A program made the translations under genes and the position numbers. Under the pieces are notes generated by a model. The model ran no database searches. It was given only the letters and a program-made list of their open reading frames with translations, and had not been told where the DNA came from. DNA of 12,877 bases from Ignavibacteriales bacterium (lineage in GTDB: Bacteria > Bacteroidota > Ignavibacteria > Ignavibacteriales > Ignavibacteriaceae): contig DAIERC010000005.1 of assembly GCA_027347125.1 (NCBI GenBank), positions 1 to 12,877 on the forward strand, read 5' to 3'. Within the stretch, counting starts at the first letter, position 1. Each line of letters starts with the position of its first letter. Below are positions 1 through 8,093 of this stretch, one piece after another.

Positions 1-795
1 ATGACAAAGCAGGTGGGTTCTTTTATAGTAAAGAAAGATAGGCTTCACCGGTGGCTTTATAACAGACTTACATACGCATTTGCAATTAGCAACGTGATTA
101 AAAAAAATTTGCTGGACACATGCTCCTTACCCGAAGAAAAAATTTTACTGCTTCACAACGGAATAAACACAAGGCTTTTTAATCCGGTTGCGGTTGACAG
201 TAAAAAAGTTAGGAATGAGTTTGAGGTAAAAGACGACGAGCTTGTTATCGGGATGCTTGCCCGGCTTAGCCCGGGTAAAGGCCATGAAGAATTTTTACGC
301 GCCGCAAAGGAGTTGGACAAAAAATTTAATAACCTCAAATTTTTTATAGTTGGCGAAGCAAGCCGGGGCGAAAGCGGGTATGCAGATTCAATTAAAAAGA
401 TGGTTGAAGATTACCAATTAAACAATGTCGTCTTTACAGGGTTTAGGGGCGATACCCCCGAGGCAATTGCGGCGATGGATATTTTTGTATTCCCTTCGCA
501 CAACGAGGCGTTCGGAATTGCATTAGCAGAGGCAATGGCAATGGGCAAGCCATCGGTATGCTCCAATTGCGACGGGGTGCTTGATATAGCGGTTGATAAT
601 GAAACATCACTTTTGTTCGAAGTTAAAAACGATTCCGATCTTAAAGATAAAATTGAAACATTAATTACTTCACCCGAGAAAAGATTATTGTTTGGAGCTG
701 CGGCAAGAAAAAGGGCGGTTGAATATTTTGACCTTGAGTTGTTGACTAATAAAGTTATTGATATTTATAAGACAACAATTAAAACGAAAAATTAA
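1..795 (+). CDS. Glycosyltransferase family 4 (GT-B), C-terminal part, cut by the left window edge
   Basis: Transfers a sugar from a nucleotide-sugar donor to a glycan or lipid acceptor at the cytoplasmic face. The visible 264 residues are mostly the donor-binding C-terminal Rossmann domain of a GT-B enzyme. The domain linker segment LLHNGIN is at residues 50-56, and ARLSPGKGHEEFL at 87-99 supplies the Arg/Lys that contact donor phosphate in this family. The E-x7-E signature is E169 and E177 (NEAFGIALAE). Family members are usually about 350-400 residues and begin with an acceptor-binding Rossmann domain of about 100 residues or more, which is absent here. The ATG at base 1 is therefore probably an internal methionine and the true start lies outside the window. 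The stop is at 793-795. A 104-bp spacer separates it from the next glycosyltransferase on the same strand, so co-transcription is plausible. Donor and acceptor cannot be read from the sequence. Confidence 0.9.
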   Translation: MTKQVGSFIVKKDRLHRWLYNRLTYAFAISNVIKKNLLDTCSLPEEKILLLHNGINTRLFNPVAVDSKKVRNEFEVKDDELVIGMLARLSPGKGHEEFLRAAKELDKKFNNLKFFIVGEASRGESGYADSIKKMVEDYQLNNVVFTGFRGDTPEAIAAMDIFVFPSHNEAFGIALAEAMAMGKPSVCSNCDGVLDIAVDNETSLLFEVKNDSDLKDKIETLITSPEKRLLFGAAARKRAVEYFDLELLTNKVIDIYKTTIKTKN

Positions 796-899
796 TACAG
801 TGGTTAAGGGGAATTTCTTAGTAAAAATTTTGTTTGATCAGAAAATCTTCATTTTAAAATAATTTCCAGTTAATTTTGAGTAATAATTAATTTATCAGA

Positions 900-2369
900 A
901 TGGCAGAAAAAATTTCAGTCTTCATTCCGTTCAACGGTTTGAATTTATATAAAAATTTATTGGAACAATTAACTGGTCATCCGGCTGTTGGGAAAATATT
1001 CTTATTGAGCACAGACTCAAATTCAACAGAGGCTGCTCGGTTAAATGTTATAAAAGTTGACTCAATTTACAGCACGAACTCAATTTTAGAAATAAATAAA
1101 AGTACTAAAAGCGAATACGCGTTGATTCTAAACGGGTTTACCGATGTTATACCTGGTCAGTTTGTACTTGAAAGATTTTTAAACGTTGCCAAAGCAACAA
1201 TGGCGGGAATAGTTTATTCCGATTACTACCAGGAAAAAGATGGGAAAAAATTTCCCCATAAAACAATCGATTATCAATTCGGCAGCATACGTGACGATTT
1301 TAATTTCGGTCCATTTATTCTTACAACAAAACGTACGTTAAACGACTATTCAAGAAATCTCAATCACAGTTATAAATTTTCCGGGCTTTATGATTTCCGG
1401 TTATTTGTTTCGAGAGCTTACCCGGTGGTTAGAATACCGGAAAATTTATATACTTCAATTTTGCATGACGCACGAAAATCTGGCGAAAAGAATTTTGATT
1501 ATGTAAATCCCCAAAACAGGGAAGTTCAACTTGAATATGAAAGAGTTGCCACCGAACATTTAAAACAGATTGGGGCCTGGTTAAAACCGGAGTTTAAAAA
1601 CCTTCCAGGCGATAAAGAAAAATTTGTATCGGAAGCATCCGTAATTATCCCGGTTAAAAACCGGGCTAAAACAATTACCGATGCCGTTAACTCGGCGGCA
1701 CGCCAGAAGACCAATTTCAATTTTAATATTATTGTGGTTGATAACTACTCAACCGACGGTACAAGCGAGCTTCTGCATGATCTTTCCTTAAAGCACCCAA
1801 ATGTTATTCATCATATACCGGACAGAAAAGATTTGTCGATAGGCGGGTGCTGGAACGAAGCAATTATGCATACCAGCTGCGGTAAATACGCAGTTCAACT
1901 GGATAGCGATGATCTTTATTCGGATGAATTTACGTTGCAAAAAATCGTTGATAAATTCACGGATGAAAAATGCGCAATGGTTATAGGCTCGTATAAGCTA
2001 ACAGACTTCGGCTTGAACGAAATTCCGCCCGGACTTATTGATCATAAAGAATGGACGCATGAAAACGGAAGAAATAATGCACTCAGGATAAACGGGCTTG
2101 GGGCGCCCAGAGCATTTTATACGCCGGTTATTAGAAAAATAAAATTCCCGAACGTTTGCTACGGCGAGGATTATGCTGTTGGTCTTGAAATTTCCAGGGA
2201 GTATAAAATCGGCAGGATTTATGAGCCTCTCTATCTTTGCAGAAGATGGGAAGGCAACACTGATTCCGACTTAACCGTTGAACAGGTAAACGCAAACAAT
2301 ACATATAAAGACAGAATCAGAACATTCGAAATTTTAGCGCGCCAGTTAAAAAATTTAAATAACAACTGA
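900..2369 (+). CDS. Glycosyltransferase family 2 (GT-A) with an extra N-terminal GT-A-like half
   Basis: An inverting GT-A glycosyltransferase, predicted cytoplasmic (no signal peptide or membrane segment), 489 residues. The catalytic domain is the second half, from about residue 245. ASVIIPVKNRAKTI (246-259) is the first beta strand and nucleotide-binding loop. VVDNYSTDGT (279-288) is the usual acidic motif. QLDSDD (333-338) is the metal-binding DxD, GED (422-424) supplies the likely catalytic-base acid, and RRWEGN (448-453) follows. Residues 1-240 also look GT-A-like: KISVFIPFNG at 4-13 resembles a first strand, and VYSDYYQ (105-111) resembles the segment that follows the sugar site. Where a DxD would sit there is LILNGF (75-80), so that half is probably non-catalytic. 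Single-domain GT2 enzymes are commonly around 300 residues, so this is a long, two-lobed form. The ATG at 900 has no clear Shine-Dalgarno. The gene lies 24 bp before the DUF4922 gene. Substrate is unknown. Confidence 0.9.
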   Translation: MAEKISVFIPFNGLNLYKNLLEQLTGHPAVGKIFLLSTDSNSTEAARLNVIKVDSIYSTNSILEINKSTKSEYALILNGFTDVIPGQFVLERFLNVAKATMAGIVYSDYYQEKDGKKFPHKTIDYQFGSIRDDFNFGPFILTTKRTLNDYSRNLNHSYKFSGLYDFRLFVSRAYPVVRIPENLYTSILHDARKSGEKNFDYVNPQNREVQLEYERVATEHLKQIGAWLKPEFKNLPGDKEKFVSEASVIIPVKNRAKTITDAVNSAARQKTNFNFNIIVVDNYSTDGTSELLHDLSLKHPNVIHHIPDRKDLSIGGCWNEAIMHTSCGKYAVQLDSDDLYSDEFTLQKIVDKFTDEKCAMVIGSYKLTDFGLNEIPPGLIDHKEWTHENGRNNALRINGLGAPRAFYTPVIRKIKFPNVCYGEDYAVGLEISREYKIGRIYEPLYLCRRWEGNTDSDLTVEQVNANNTYKDRIRTFEILARQLKNLNNN

Positions 2370-2393
2370 GCTCTTCATTCTAACAAAATTTAT

Positions 2394-3440
2394 ATGGCTT
2401 CTTACAAACATTATAAGGAAGAAAATTTCAATAAAGTTTTATTCGATTACCCCGAAGCCGGTTCTTTGTTTAAAAGCGGCGCCGTTGCGGACGCTGCCAA
2501 ACTATTGTTTGAAAAACAAAAACATGAGTGGCCGCTTCTTAAAAAGGGGACACAATCTTTGGCCGATACCAAATTCCGGGAAATAAATTTTAACGGTTTC
2601 AAAATAAAACTTCAATATAATCCGAACAGAATTACTTCAACCCAGGCAAAAACAGATAACAAATCGATAAAAGAACGAGAATGTTTTTTGTGCTACTCAA
2701 ATCTTCCGCCGGAACAAAAAGGAATTTTGTATGAACATGAATATTTAATTGTTTGTAACCCGTTCCCAATTTTTGATGAACATTTTACGCTTCCGAATAT
2801 AAATCATTTCCCTCAGGCCATTAAAGGCCATTTTAGGAAACTTTTAAATTTCAGTAAAGATTTGTCAAAACATTACAGCGTGTTTTACAACGGTCCTAAG
2901 TGCGGTGCATCGGCGCCGGATCATCTTCACTTTCAGGCGGGCAGCAAAAATTTTTTGCCGGTAGAGCAAGGGTTTGAAACAATAAAAGGACTTTACGGCG
3001 AAGATATTTTAAGCAACATAAATATTGAAGTGACGGGCGTAAACGACGGGCTGAGGCGGTTTATCTCAATAGAAAGTATAAACGATAAATTAATAATTAA
3101 TGTTTTTGAGCTGTTGTACGGACTTCTCCAAAATTTAATTAACCGCAACGAAGAACCTCCTCTTAATATAATTGCCGGTTACGAGGAAGAACGCGGCTGG
3201 CGCATAATAATATTTTTGCGCAGCAAACACAGACCGTCTCGTTTTTTTGCCAGGGAAGATTCGAACATTCTATTCAGCCCGGGCGTTGTGGATATGGGCG
3301 GTGTGTGTATCCTTCCGAGGGAAAAAGATTTTAAAAATTTAAACAAAGAAATATTGAACGAAATATTTAACGAAGTAGTGCTGGGCAAAGAATATTTTGA
3401 TTACATTAAATCCGGTTTACGAAAAAGATTAGACTCTTAA
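2394..3440 (+). CDS. DUF4922-type protein, HIT/GalT superfamily nucleotidyltransferase or phosphorylase candidate
   Basis: A 348-residue soluble protein that I recognise as the DUF4922 type common in Bacteroidota; its reaction is not established. It carries the marks of the histidine-triad/GalT superfamily. C97 and C100 (ECFLC) form a CxxC pair. A histidine follows at H130 or H138 (LPNINH). NGPKCGASAPDHLHFQ (166-181) ends in HxHxQ (H177, H179, Q181). In galactose-1-phosphate uridylyltransferase, Zn is held by CxxC, a later His and the first His of HxH, while the second His is the nucleophile. By analogy H179 would be the nucleophile and C97, C100, H138 (or H130) and H177 the metal site. The HLHFQ string also resembles plant GDP-L-galactose phosphorylase (VTC2), and NGPxxGAS resembles Ap4A phosphorylases. 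A second lobe with KHRPSRFF (278-285) and SPGVVDMGG (295-303) follows. It starts 24 bp after the GT2 stop, suggesting an operon and a nucleotide-sugar substrate. No Shine-Dalgarno is visible. Confidence 0.82.
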   Translation: MASYKHYKEENFNKVLFDYPEAGSLFKSGAVADAAKLLFEKQKHEWPLLKKGTQSLADTKFREINFNGFKIKLQYNPNRITSTQAKTDNKSIKERECFLCYSNLPPEQKGILYEHEYLIVCNPFPIFDEHFTLPNINHFPQAIKGHFRKLLNFSKDLSKHYSVFYNGPKCGASAPDHLHFQAGSKNFLPVEQGFETIKGLYGEDILSNINIEVTGVNDGLRRFISIESINDKLIINVFELLYGLLQNLINRNEEPPLNIIAGYEEERGWRIIIFLRSKHRPSRFFAREDSNILFSPGVVDMGGVCILPREKDFKNLNKEILNEIFNEVVLGKEYFDYIKSGLRKRLDS

Positions 3441-3446
3441 ATCATG

Positions 3447-4601
3447 TTAATTCTTACTCATCAAATTTGAAAGGAAGTCCATATTCTTTGAATCCGAATT
3501 TGATATAATTATTTTGATGATAGCCGTAAGAGGAACAGCCAGCAGCATTCCTACGACTCCCCAGATATAGCCCCATACCAAAACCGAAAGCAATATTAAA
3601 AGAGGATTTAGGTTTAATCTTTTTCCCACAAGACTGGTTTCTATTAAATTAAAGTACAGAGTTTGTATTGCACCTATAATCAAAGCCATGATAAGCGCAA
3701 ATGTAACGGATTCAAACTGGAGCAGAACCATAACAACCGGAAGTACAAGCGCAAAAGCCGAACCGATTGTCGGGATAAAATTAAACAGGAAAACCAGTAG
3801 CCCCCAGATAATAGGGAAATCAACTCCAAAGATTAACAGAAATATGGAAACCGTAACGCCGGCGCTTAAGTTTACGGCTATCTTTAAAATTATATAACGC
3901 TGAATCTGCTCTGTTATTGTTTTAAATGTGTTGGCAAGTTTGGTTTCCTTTTCATGCCTCTCAACATTAAGCTTGTCGTTAAGCCACTGGTTAAAATCGG
4001 TGTTAACATCTTGCGTAGAAGTTTGATATTTTTTCTTTAGCTTCTTTAACTCCGGTTTTACTTTATTATGAACGTACCTGTTTTTTATCGCTTCATAAAT
4101 GGTTTTATGGCCTGTCATTATGAAAATAAAGAAGAACAAAACAAAGAGAATATTTCCCAGTAAATTAAACGTTGAAGCGAAAACGCCGCCGGCAAGTAAT
4201 TTATAATCTATTTTTGAAATTATCCTTTGAATTGAGAAATGCCTTAAGAACGGATCTCTTATTTTAAGAGAGACAGCAGTGTTGCTTACAATATGATTTA
4301 ATTTATCAAAGTACGCGGGTGTTTCTTCACCGAACCTTAAAAACGAGCCTATAATGAATGATGATATTCCCCAGAAAAAAATGCTCATCACAAAAATGTC
4401 TATAATTACAACAGCAAAAAGAGGGATTTTATGTTTTTCAAAATAAGCGTTGAGCGGCGAAAACAGAAAGAATAAAAAATAAGCGATGACGAAAGGAATG
4501 AAGATATGGTTTAATTCCTTTAATACTGCGGCAACTACAACAATACCTATAACGGTAATAAAAAATTTTATCGAAGAATCTGATAAAATATTTTTAGACA
4601 T
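3447..4601 (-). CDS. AI-2E family (PerM/TqsA-like) inner-membrane transporter
   Basis: A 384-residue polytopic inner-membrane protein of the AI-2E transporter family (formerly UPF0118). Members export small molecules, ions or the quorum signal AI-2, and specificity cannot be assigned here. Hydrophobic segments lie near residues 11-27, 33-50, 60-86, 145-163, 238-258, 263-293, 299-320 and 333-366. The family-typical run FNFIPTIGS (273-281), preceded by a hydrophobic strand, and GMLLAVPLTA (351-360) near the C terminus support the call. Between the fourth and fifth segments lies an unusually long charged, Lys-rich stretch (about 165-235). It is probably cytoplasmic and longer than the short linker I would expect. 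The gene follows the DUF885 gene by 57 bp on the same strand and may share its transcript. Its stop is 6 bp from the stop of the convergent DUF4922 gene. Confidence 0.88.
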   Translation of the reverse strand: MSKNILSDSSIKFFITVIGIVVVAAVLKELNHIFIPFVIAYFLFFLFSPLNAYFEKHKIPLFAVVIIDIFVMSIFFWGISSFIIGSFLRFGEETPAYFDKLNHIVSNTAVSLKIRDPFLRHFSIQRIISKIDYKLLAGGVFASTFNLLGNILFVLFFFIFIMTGHKTIYEAIKNRYVHNKVKPELKKLKKKYQTSTQDVNTDFNQWLNDKLNVERHEKETKLANTFKTITEQIQRYIILKIAVNLSAGVTVSIFLLIFGVDFPIIWGLLVFLFNFIPTIGSAFALVLPVVMVLLQFESVTFALIMALIIGAIQTLYFNLIETSLVGKRLNLNPLLILLSVLVWGYIWGVVGMLLAVPLTAIIKIIISNSDSKNMDFLSNLMSKN

Positions 4602-4658
4602 ATACCCACTTTATAAAATTATAATAAATCTTATCCGTTTTTGTTTACCGGTTAAGAA

Positions 4659-5996
4659 TTAATTATTTAATCCCGACGGTGTTTGCGGAGTTGTTAATAA
4701 GTATTTAAATAATTCCCATCTCTTCTCCGGGTTGCTTTCAGTACCGCCGTGCCTTACTATAAAATTTTTAACCAGATCCTGTCCCAGATTGTAATTGATA
4801 ACATAGCTTCTGTAAGTATTAATAAAACTTAAATAATGAGAAGCTCTTTCCGGCGTCATTAAAGAATATTTTTCAAGCCATTTTAAAGTTGCTTCTTTTT
4901 TCCATTTCCCGTCGAGATAATTTCTTGCGGCTTCGTTTCCGGCATAGCTTAATTCTTCGGTAAGTTTTTGAACTTCATAATATTTATCTGCTTTTGAAGT
5001 ATCCAAACCGGCTAAGGGGAATAAAACTTTTTTCTCAAACTCAACTCTTGATTCACCGGGGAAGACAACTTGAATGCCGAAGTTAGCGGTGCCTTCCGCT
5101 ATAAGTGACTGCGGACTGAATAGCGGGTAGACAGTAAATTCCATCCATCCTCTTTTTTTAACCATGTTTTCTTCAAGCAGTGTATTATAAACATGATGCC
5201 CGGGATATCCTTCGTGCGCAGCTAGGTCTATTGCGCGGTCAATATATATAGGCAAATCGGTATTTACCTGAATAACGCTGAAATAATTTCCCTTGTACCA
5301 ATTGTATCCGCCCCACGGTTTACCGGTTACATATTCCACTTTAAAATTTTCGTTTGCCGGAAGTTGTATGTGCTGCATTGTCCTTTTGCGGCATTCCTGA
5401 ATGGCGGCGCTGAAAACAGTATCAAGTTTATCTTTTGGAATTATAAACGATTTTTTAAAATCACTCATTCGTTTTGTAATATCGCCGCTACCGGGTAAAA
5501 TTCTATTTAACCTATCTATAATTTCCTGGTAATGTCCTTTGGGGTACGAAGGCGAAACAGCATCGTACAACGCCCGGCTTTCATCATCAAATGAGAAACT
5601 ACCTCCTTTAAGCATAAACAATTTTGCTTTTACGGCAAGCAGTTGTTTATATAAGAATCTAAAACGAAGCGTCTGCATTTCATCCGCTTTGTCTTTTCCC
5701 AGAGCATCAAGCTTGTTTAATAAGGTATCAATGCCGCTGTTACATTCGTTCATTACTTTTATAGTATCTTCTTTAGTATTCAAAACATCTTTTTGTTCCC
5801 ATTCTTTTGGGCCGTAATAAGCGTCAACAAAATTTTGATCTAGTTGTCCTGCTCTTAAAACCTGCTTTACATATTGTTCCGATATTTCATTCATTTTTTT
5901 GTCCAGTGTGTTATTAGCGGAAGAATTGTTTTTGTTTGAACATGATGAGAATATTATTACGGTTAAAATTAGTATTATTAAATTTTTAATGAACAT
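4659..5996 (-). CDS. DUF885 family lipoprotein, putative metal-dependent hydrolase
   Basis: A 445-residue envelope lipoprotein. The N terminus has a short basic start, a hydrophobic core (residues 5-16) and a lipobox ending IFSSC with C19 as the lipidated cysteine. A low-complexity Asn/Ser linker follows, so the body is exported and membrane-anchored. The DUF885 hallmark is HEGYPGHH at 261-268, followed by IAEGTANFG (299-307), which supplies E301. This arrangement looks like a zincin-type helix plus downstream glutamate, and DUF885 proteins are usually described as putative metallopeptidases. The exact metal ligands are not established from the motif alone, because the His spacing is not the standard HExxH. 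The helical body from about 30-215 has no motif I recognise. It sits 199 bp after the ABC transporter gene and 57 bp before the AI-2E gene. The start is the only ATG that gives a complete signal peptide, and GGTG lies 6 nt upstream as a weak ribosome site. Confidence 0.85.
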   Translation of the reverse strand: MFIKNLIILILTVIIFSSCSNKNNSSANNTLDKKMNEISEQYVKQVLRAGQLDQNFVDAYYGPKEWEQKDVLNTKEDTIKVMNECNSGIDTLLNKLDALGKDKADEMQTLRFRFLYKQLLAVKAKLFMLKGGSFSFDDESRALYDAVSPSYPKGHYQEIIDRLNRILPGSGDITKRMSDFKKSFIIPKDKLDTVFSAAIQECRKRTMQHIQLPANENFKVEYVTGKPWGGYNWYKGNYFSVIQVNTDLPIYIDRAIDLAAHEGYPGHHVYNTLLEENMVKKRGWMEFTVYPLFSPQSLIAEGTANFGIQVVFPGESRVEFEKKVLFPLAGLDTSKADKYYEVQKLTEELSYAGNEAARNYLDGKWKKEATLKWLEKYSLMTPERASHYLSFINTYRSYVINYNLGQDLVKNFIVRHGGTESNPEKRWELFKYLLTTPQTPSGLNN

Positions 5997-6195
5997 GTTA
6001 TCACCGGGTAATTATTATTACAATTTATTCTGCACAGCTTCGTAAAATTGGTTTGCCTGAGGATGAAGCTAAAATTATAAATTAAAAATAATACTATTTA
6101 AGGATAAAAAAATTAGGAATGGATTATGTTTTAATTTAAAAACAATACGGCGTCAATTATTTGCTTGCAATGATTTCTTTGGTCCTTAGGGTTTC

Positions 6196-7947
6196 TTAAG
6201 TGCTTCTTTCTCTTTCTCCGATTTGCTGCCTCCACATGGCGTAATAAAGTCCTTTTTGATCAACCAGGTTTGCGTGGCTACCTGACTCAATAATATTGCC
6301 GCGCTCAAGTACAAAAATTTTGTCGGCGTGCAATACGGTTGAAAGCCTGTGGGCAATTAAAATTGTAATTATGTCTTTGCCCGAAGATATTTCCCTGATA
6401 GTTGTGGTAATTTCATCCTCGGTTAAAGAATCAAGAGCCGAAGTTGCTTCATCAAAAACCAGGATGTTTGGCCTTCTGAGCAGCGCTCTTGCAATTGAAA
6501 GCCTTTGCCTTTCGCCGCCGGAAACTTTTACGCCGCCTTCTCCTATCATTGTATTGATGCCGTTGTCTGCCCTGGCAAGTAAATTTTGACAAGCTGCTTT
6601 ATCAAGAACCTCCATGCATTCGTTGTCGGTAGCTTTGGGATTTACAAATAAAAGATTTTCTTTAATCGAACCGGAAAATAGTTGCGTATCCTGAGTAACA
6701 AAACCTATCTTTTCCCTAAGCTCGTTAAAATCAATTGTATTGCCAGGATTACCGTTGAAAAGAATTTCCCCGGATAACGGGGTATAGAGTCCCACAAGCA
6801 ATTTTACCAGCGTTGTTTTTCCGGAGCCGGAAGGCCCGACAAACGCAATGGTTTCGCCGATCGACGTTTTGAAAGAAATATTATTTAACGCATTTACGGT
6901 TGCCGTTTGATGTTTAAAAGTTACATTTTTAAACTCAAGCGATTTTAAATTACCAAGATTTACCGGCGAAACAGGTTTTTTCTCAACAGGGAGTTTTAAG
7001 ATATTGCCGAAATTAATTAACGAGACCTCGGCTTCCCTGTAGATGTTGATGATATCTCCCAAACTTTGAAGCGGCCCGAATATAAAAAATGAATAAAGGA
7101 ACAAAGAGAAAAATTCGCCGACGGTTACGGCGCGGATAAAGATTAAATAGAGCATTATGAATATAATGCTCGTTCTTATAAAATTAACACATGTGCCCTG
7201 TATAAAACTGAGGCTTCTTATGTACTTTACTTTTTTCAGTTCGAGTAATAAAATTTTATCCGTCGTTGAATTTAATCTTTCTATTTCCTGGTTGCCTAAA
7301 CCCAGGCTTTTTACCAACTCTATATTTCTAAGTGATTCTGTGGTGGTGCCGGCAAGAGCTGTAGTTTCATCCACAATAACTTTTTGAATTATTTTTATTT
7401 TTCTGCTTAACACGGAACTTATCACGCCGAGAATAGGCACTGCCGAAAAGAAAACAGGCGCTACAACCCAGTAAACATTTATTGCGTAAATTGTAACAAA
7501 TATAATTCCCACTAGCGAAGTAAAAAGAGTGTTTACAACAGCGGCAATCAACTTTTCAACATCGGTTCTAACCTTTTGCAAAACACCGAGTGTTTGCCCG
7601 CTTCTTTGATCTTCAAAAAGAGCATACGGCAGTTCAAGTGAGTGCTTAATCCCGTCGGTATATATTTGCGCGCCCAGCTTTTGCGTAATAACATTCACAT
7701 AATAATCCTGGAAGTTTTTTGCAAGCCGGCTTACAAATGCAACACCAACTGCAGCAGCTAGCAAAACAACTACGCCTCTAAAAAATTCCGGTAAAGTATA
7801 TTGGTTGAACTTTGTGGCATATTTATCAATCACTATTCTGTAAATCCAGGGATCAAGAAGTGAAAACACTTGGTTAACCGCCGCAAGCGATAAAGCGAGT
7901 AACAAGAGTTTCCAGTATGATTTTAAATATGAATAAAGAAGTTTCAT
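6196..7947 (-). CDS. ABC exporter half-transporter (permease fused to ATPase, MsbA-like type)
   Basis: A 583-residue inner-membrane exporter subunit, the usual length for a half-transporter that works as a dimer. The type-I exporter transmembrane domain spans about residues 12-300, with hydrophobic segments near 13-31, 57-75, 136-156, 159-178, 258-273 and 277-297. The ATPase domain has every canonical element. These are Walker A GPSGSGKTT (371-379), the Q-loop Q419 (FVTQD), the signature VSGGERQ (475-481), Walker B ILVFDE (495-500) with catalytic E500, the D-loop SALD (503-506) and the H-loop H533 (IAHRLST). With both half-sites intact it could work as a homodimer, and no partner half-transporter is next to it. 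The substrate could be lipid, drug or peptide; the sequence does not decide. It is probably the first gene of a minus-strand group continuing into the DUF885 and AI-2E genes, although the 199-bp gap allows a separate promoter. No Shine-Dalgarno is seen before the ATG. Confidence 0.93.
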   Translation of the reverse strand: MKLLYSYLKSYWKLLLLALSLAAVNQVFSLLDPWIYRIVIDKYATKFNQYTLPEFFRGVVVLLAAAVGVAFVSRLAKNFQDYYVNVITQKLGAQIYTDGIKHSLELPYALFEDQRSGQTLGVLQKVRTDVEKLIAAVVNTLFTSLVGIIFVTIYAINVYWVVAPVFFSAVPILGVISSVLSRKIKIIQKVIVDETTALAGTTTESLRNIELVKSLGLGNQEIERLNSTTDKILLLELKKVKYIRSLSFIQGTCVNFIRTSIIFIMLYLIFIRAVTVGEFFSLFLYSFFIFGPLQSLGDIINIYREAEVSLINFGNILKLPVEKKPVSPVNLGNLKSLEFKNVTFKHQTATVNALNNISFKTSIGETIAFVGPSGSGKTTLVKLLVGLYTPLSGEILFNGNPGNTIDFNELREKIGFVTQDTQLFSGSIKENLLFVNPKATDNECMEVLDKAACQNLLARADNGINTMIGEGGVKVSGGERQRLSIARALLRRPNILVFDEATSALDSLTEDEITTTIREISSGKDIITILIAHRLSTVLHADKIFVLERGNIIESGSHANLVDQKGLYYAMWRQQIGERERST

Positions 7948-8039
7948 ATATTTTGTGATTAAGATATATAAACGAAATGATAAGAAAAAAGTGGAACGCT
8001 ATGTTTTTGAAAAACTATGATTAAAATTACATTCTGTTT

Positions 8040-8072
8040 AAAAACAAAAGAGCCCTAAATCCGGGCTCTTTT
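8040..8072 (-). terminator. Intrinsic terminator of the HU-family gene
   Basis: Perfect 10-bp inverted repeat: arm AAAAGAGCCC at 8046-8055, 7-nt loop 8056-8062, and arm GGGCTCTTTT at 8063-8072. Read on the minus strand the stem is followed by TTTTGTTTTT (down to 8040). It lies 21 bp past the HU-family stop codon and about 100 bp before the ABC transporter start, so it should separate the two transcripts. Confidence 0.88.
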
Positions 8073-8093
8073 GCAATTACTAAATATTAATTT

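Noticed and set aside
1..795. A naturally short, single-domain GT4 enzyme starting at base 1.
   Set aside because: The N-terminal Rossmann domain is simply missing at the window edge; truncation by the window is the simpler explanation.
6127..6144. TGTTTT/AAAACA inverted repeat in the ABC to DUF885 gap as a terminator for the ABC transporter.
   Set aside because: Six AT-rich base pairs with no T-tract on the minus strand; not distinguishable from background.
7948..8039. GTTTTT/AAAAAC dyad upstream of the ABC transporter as an operator.
   Set aside because: The arms are homopolymer-like and the flanking symmetry breaks down, so chance is likely in AT-rich DNA.
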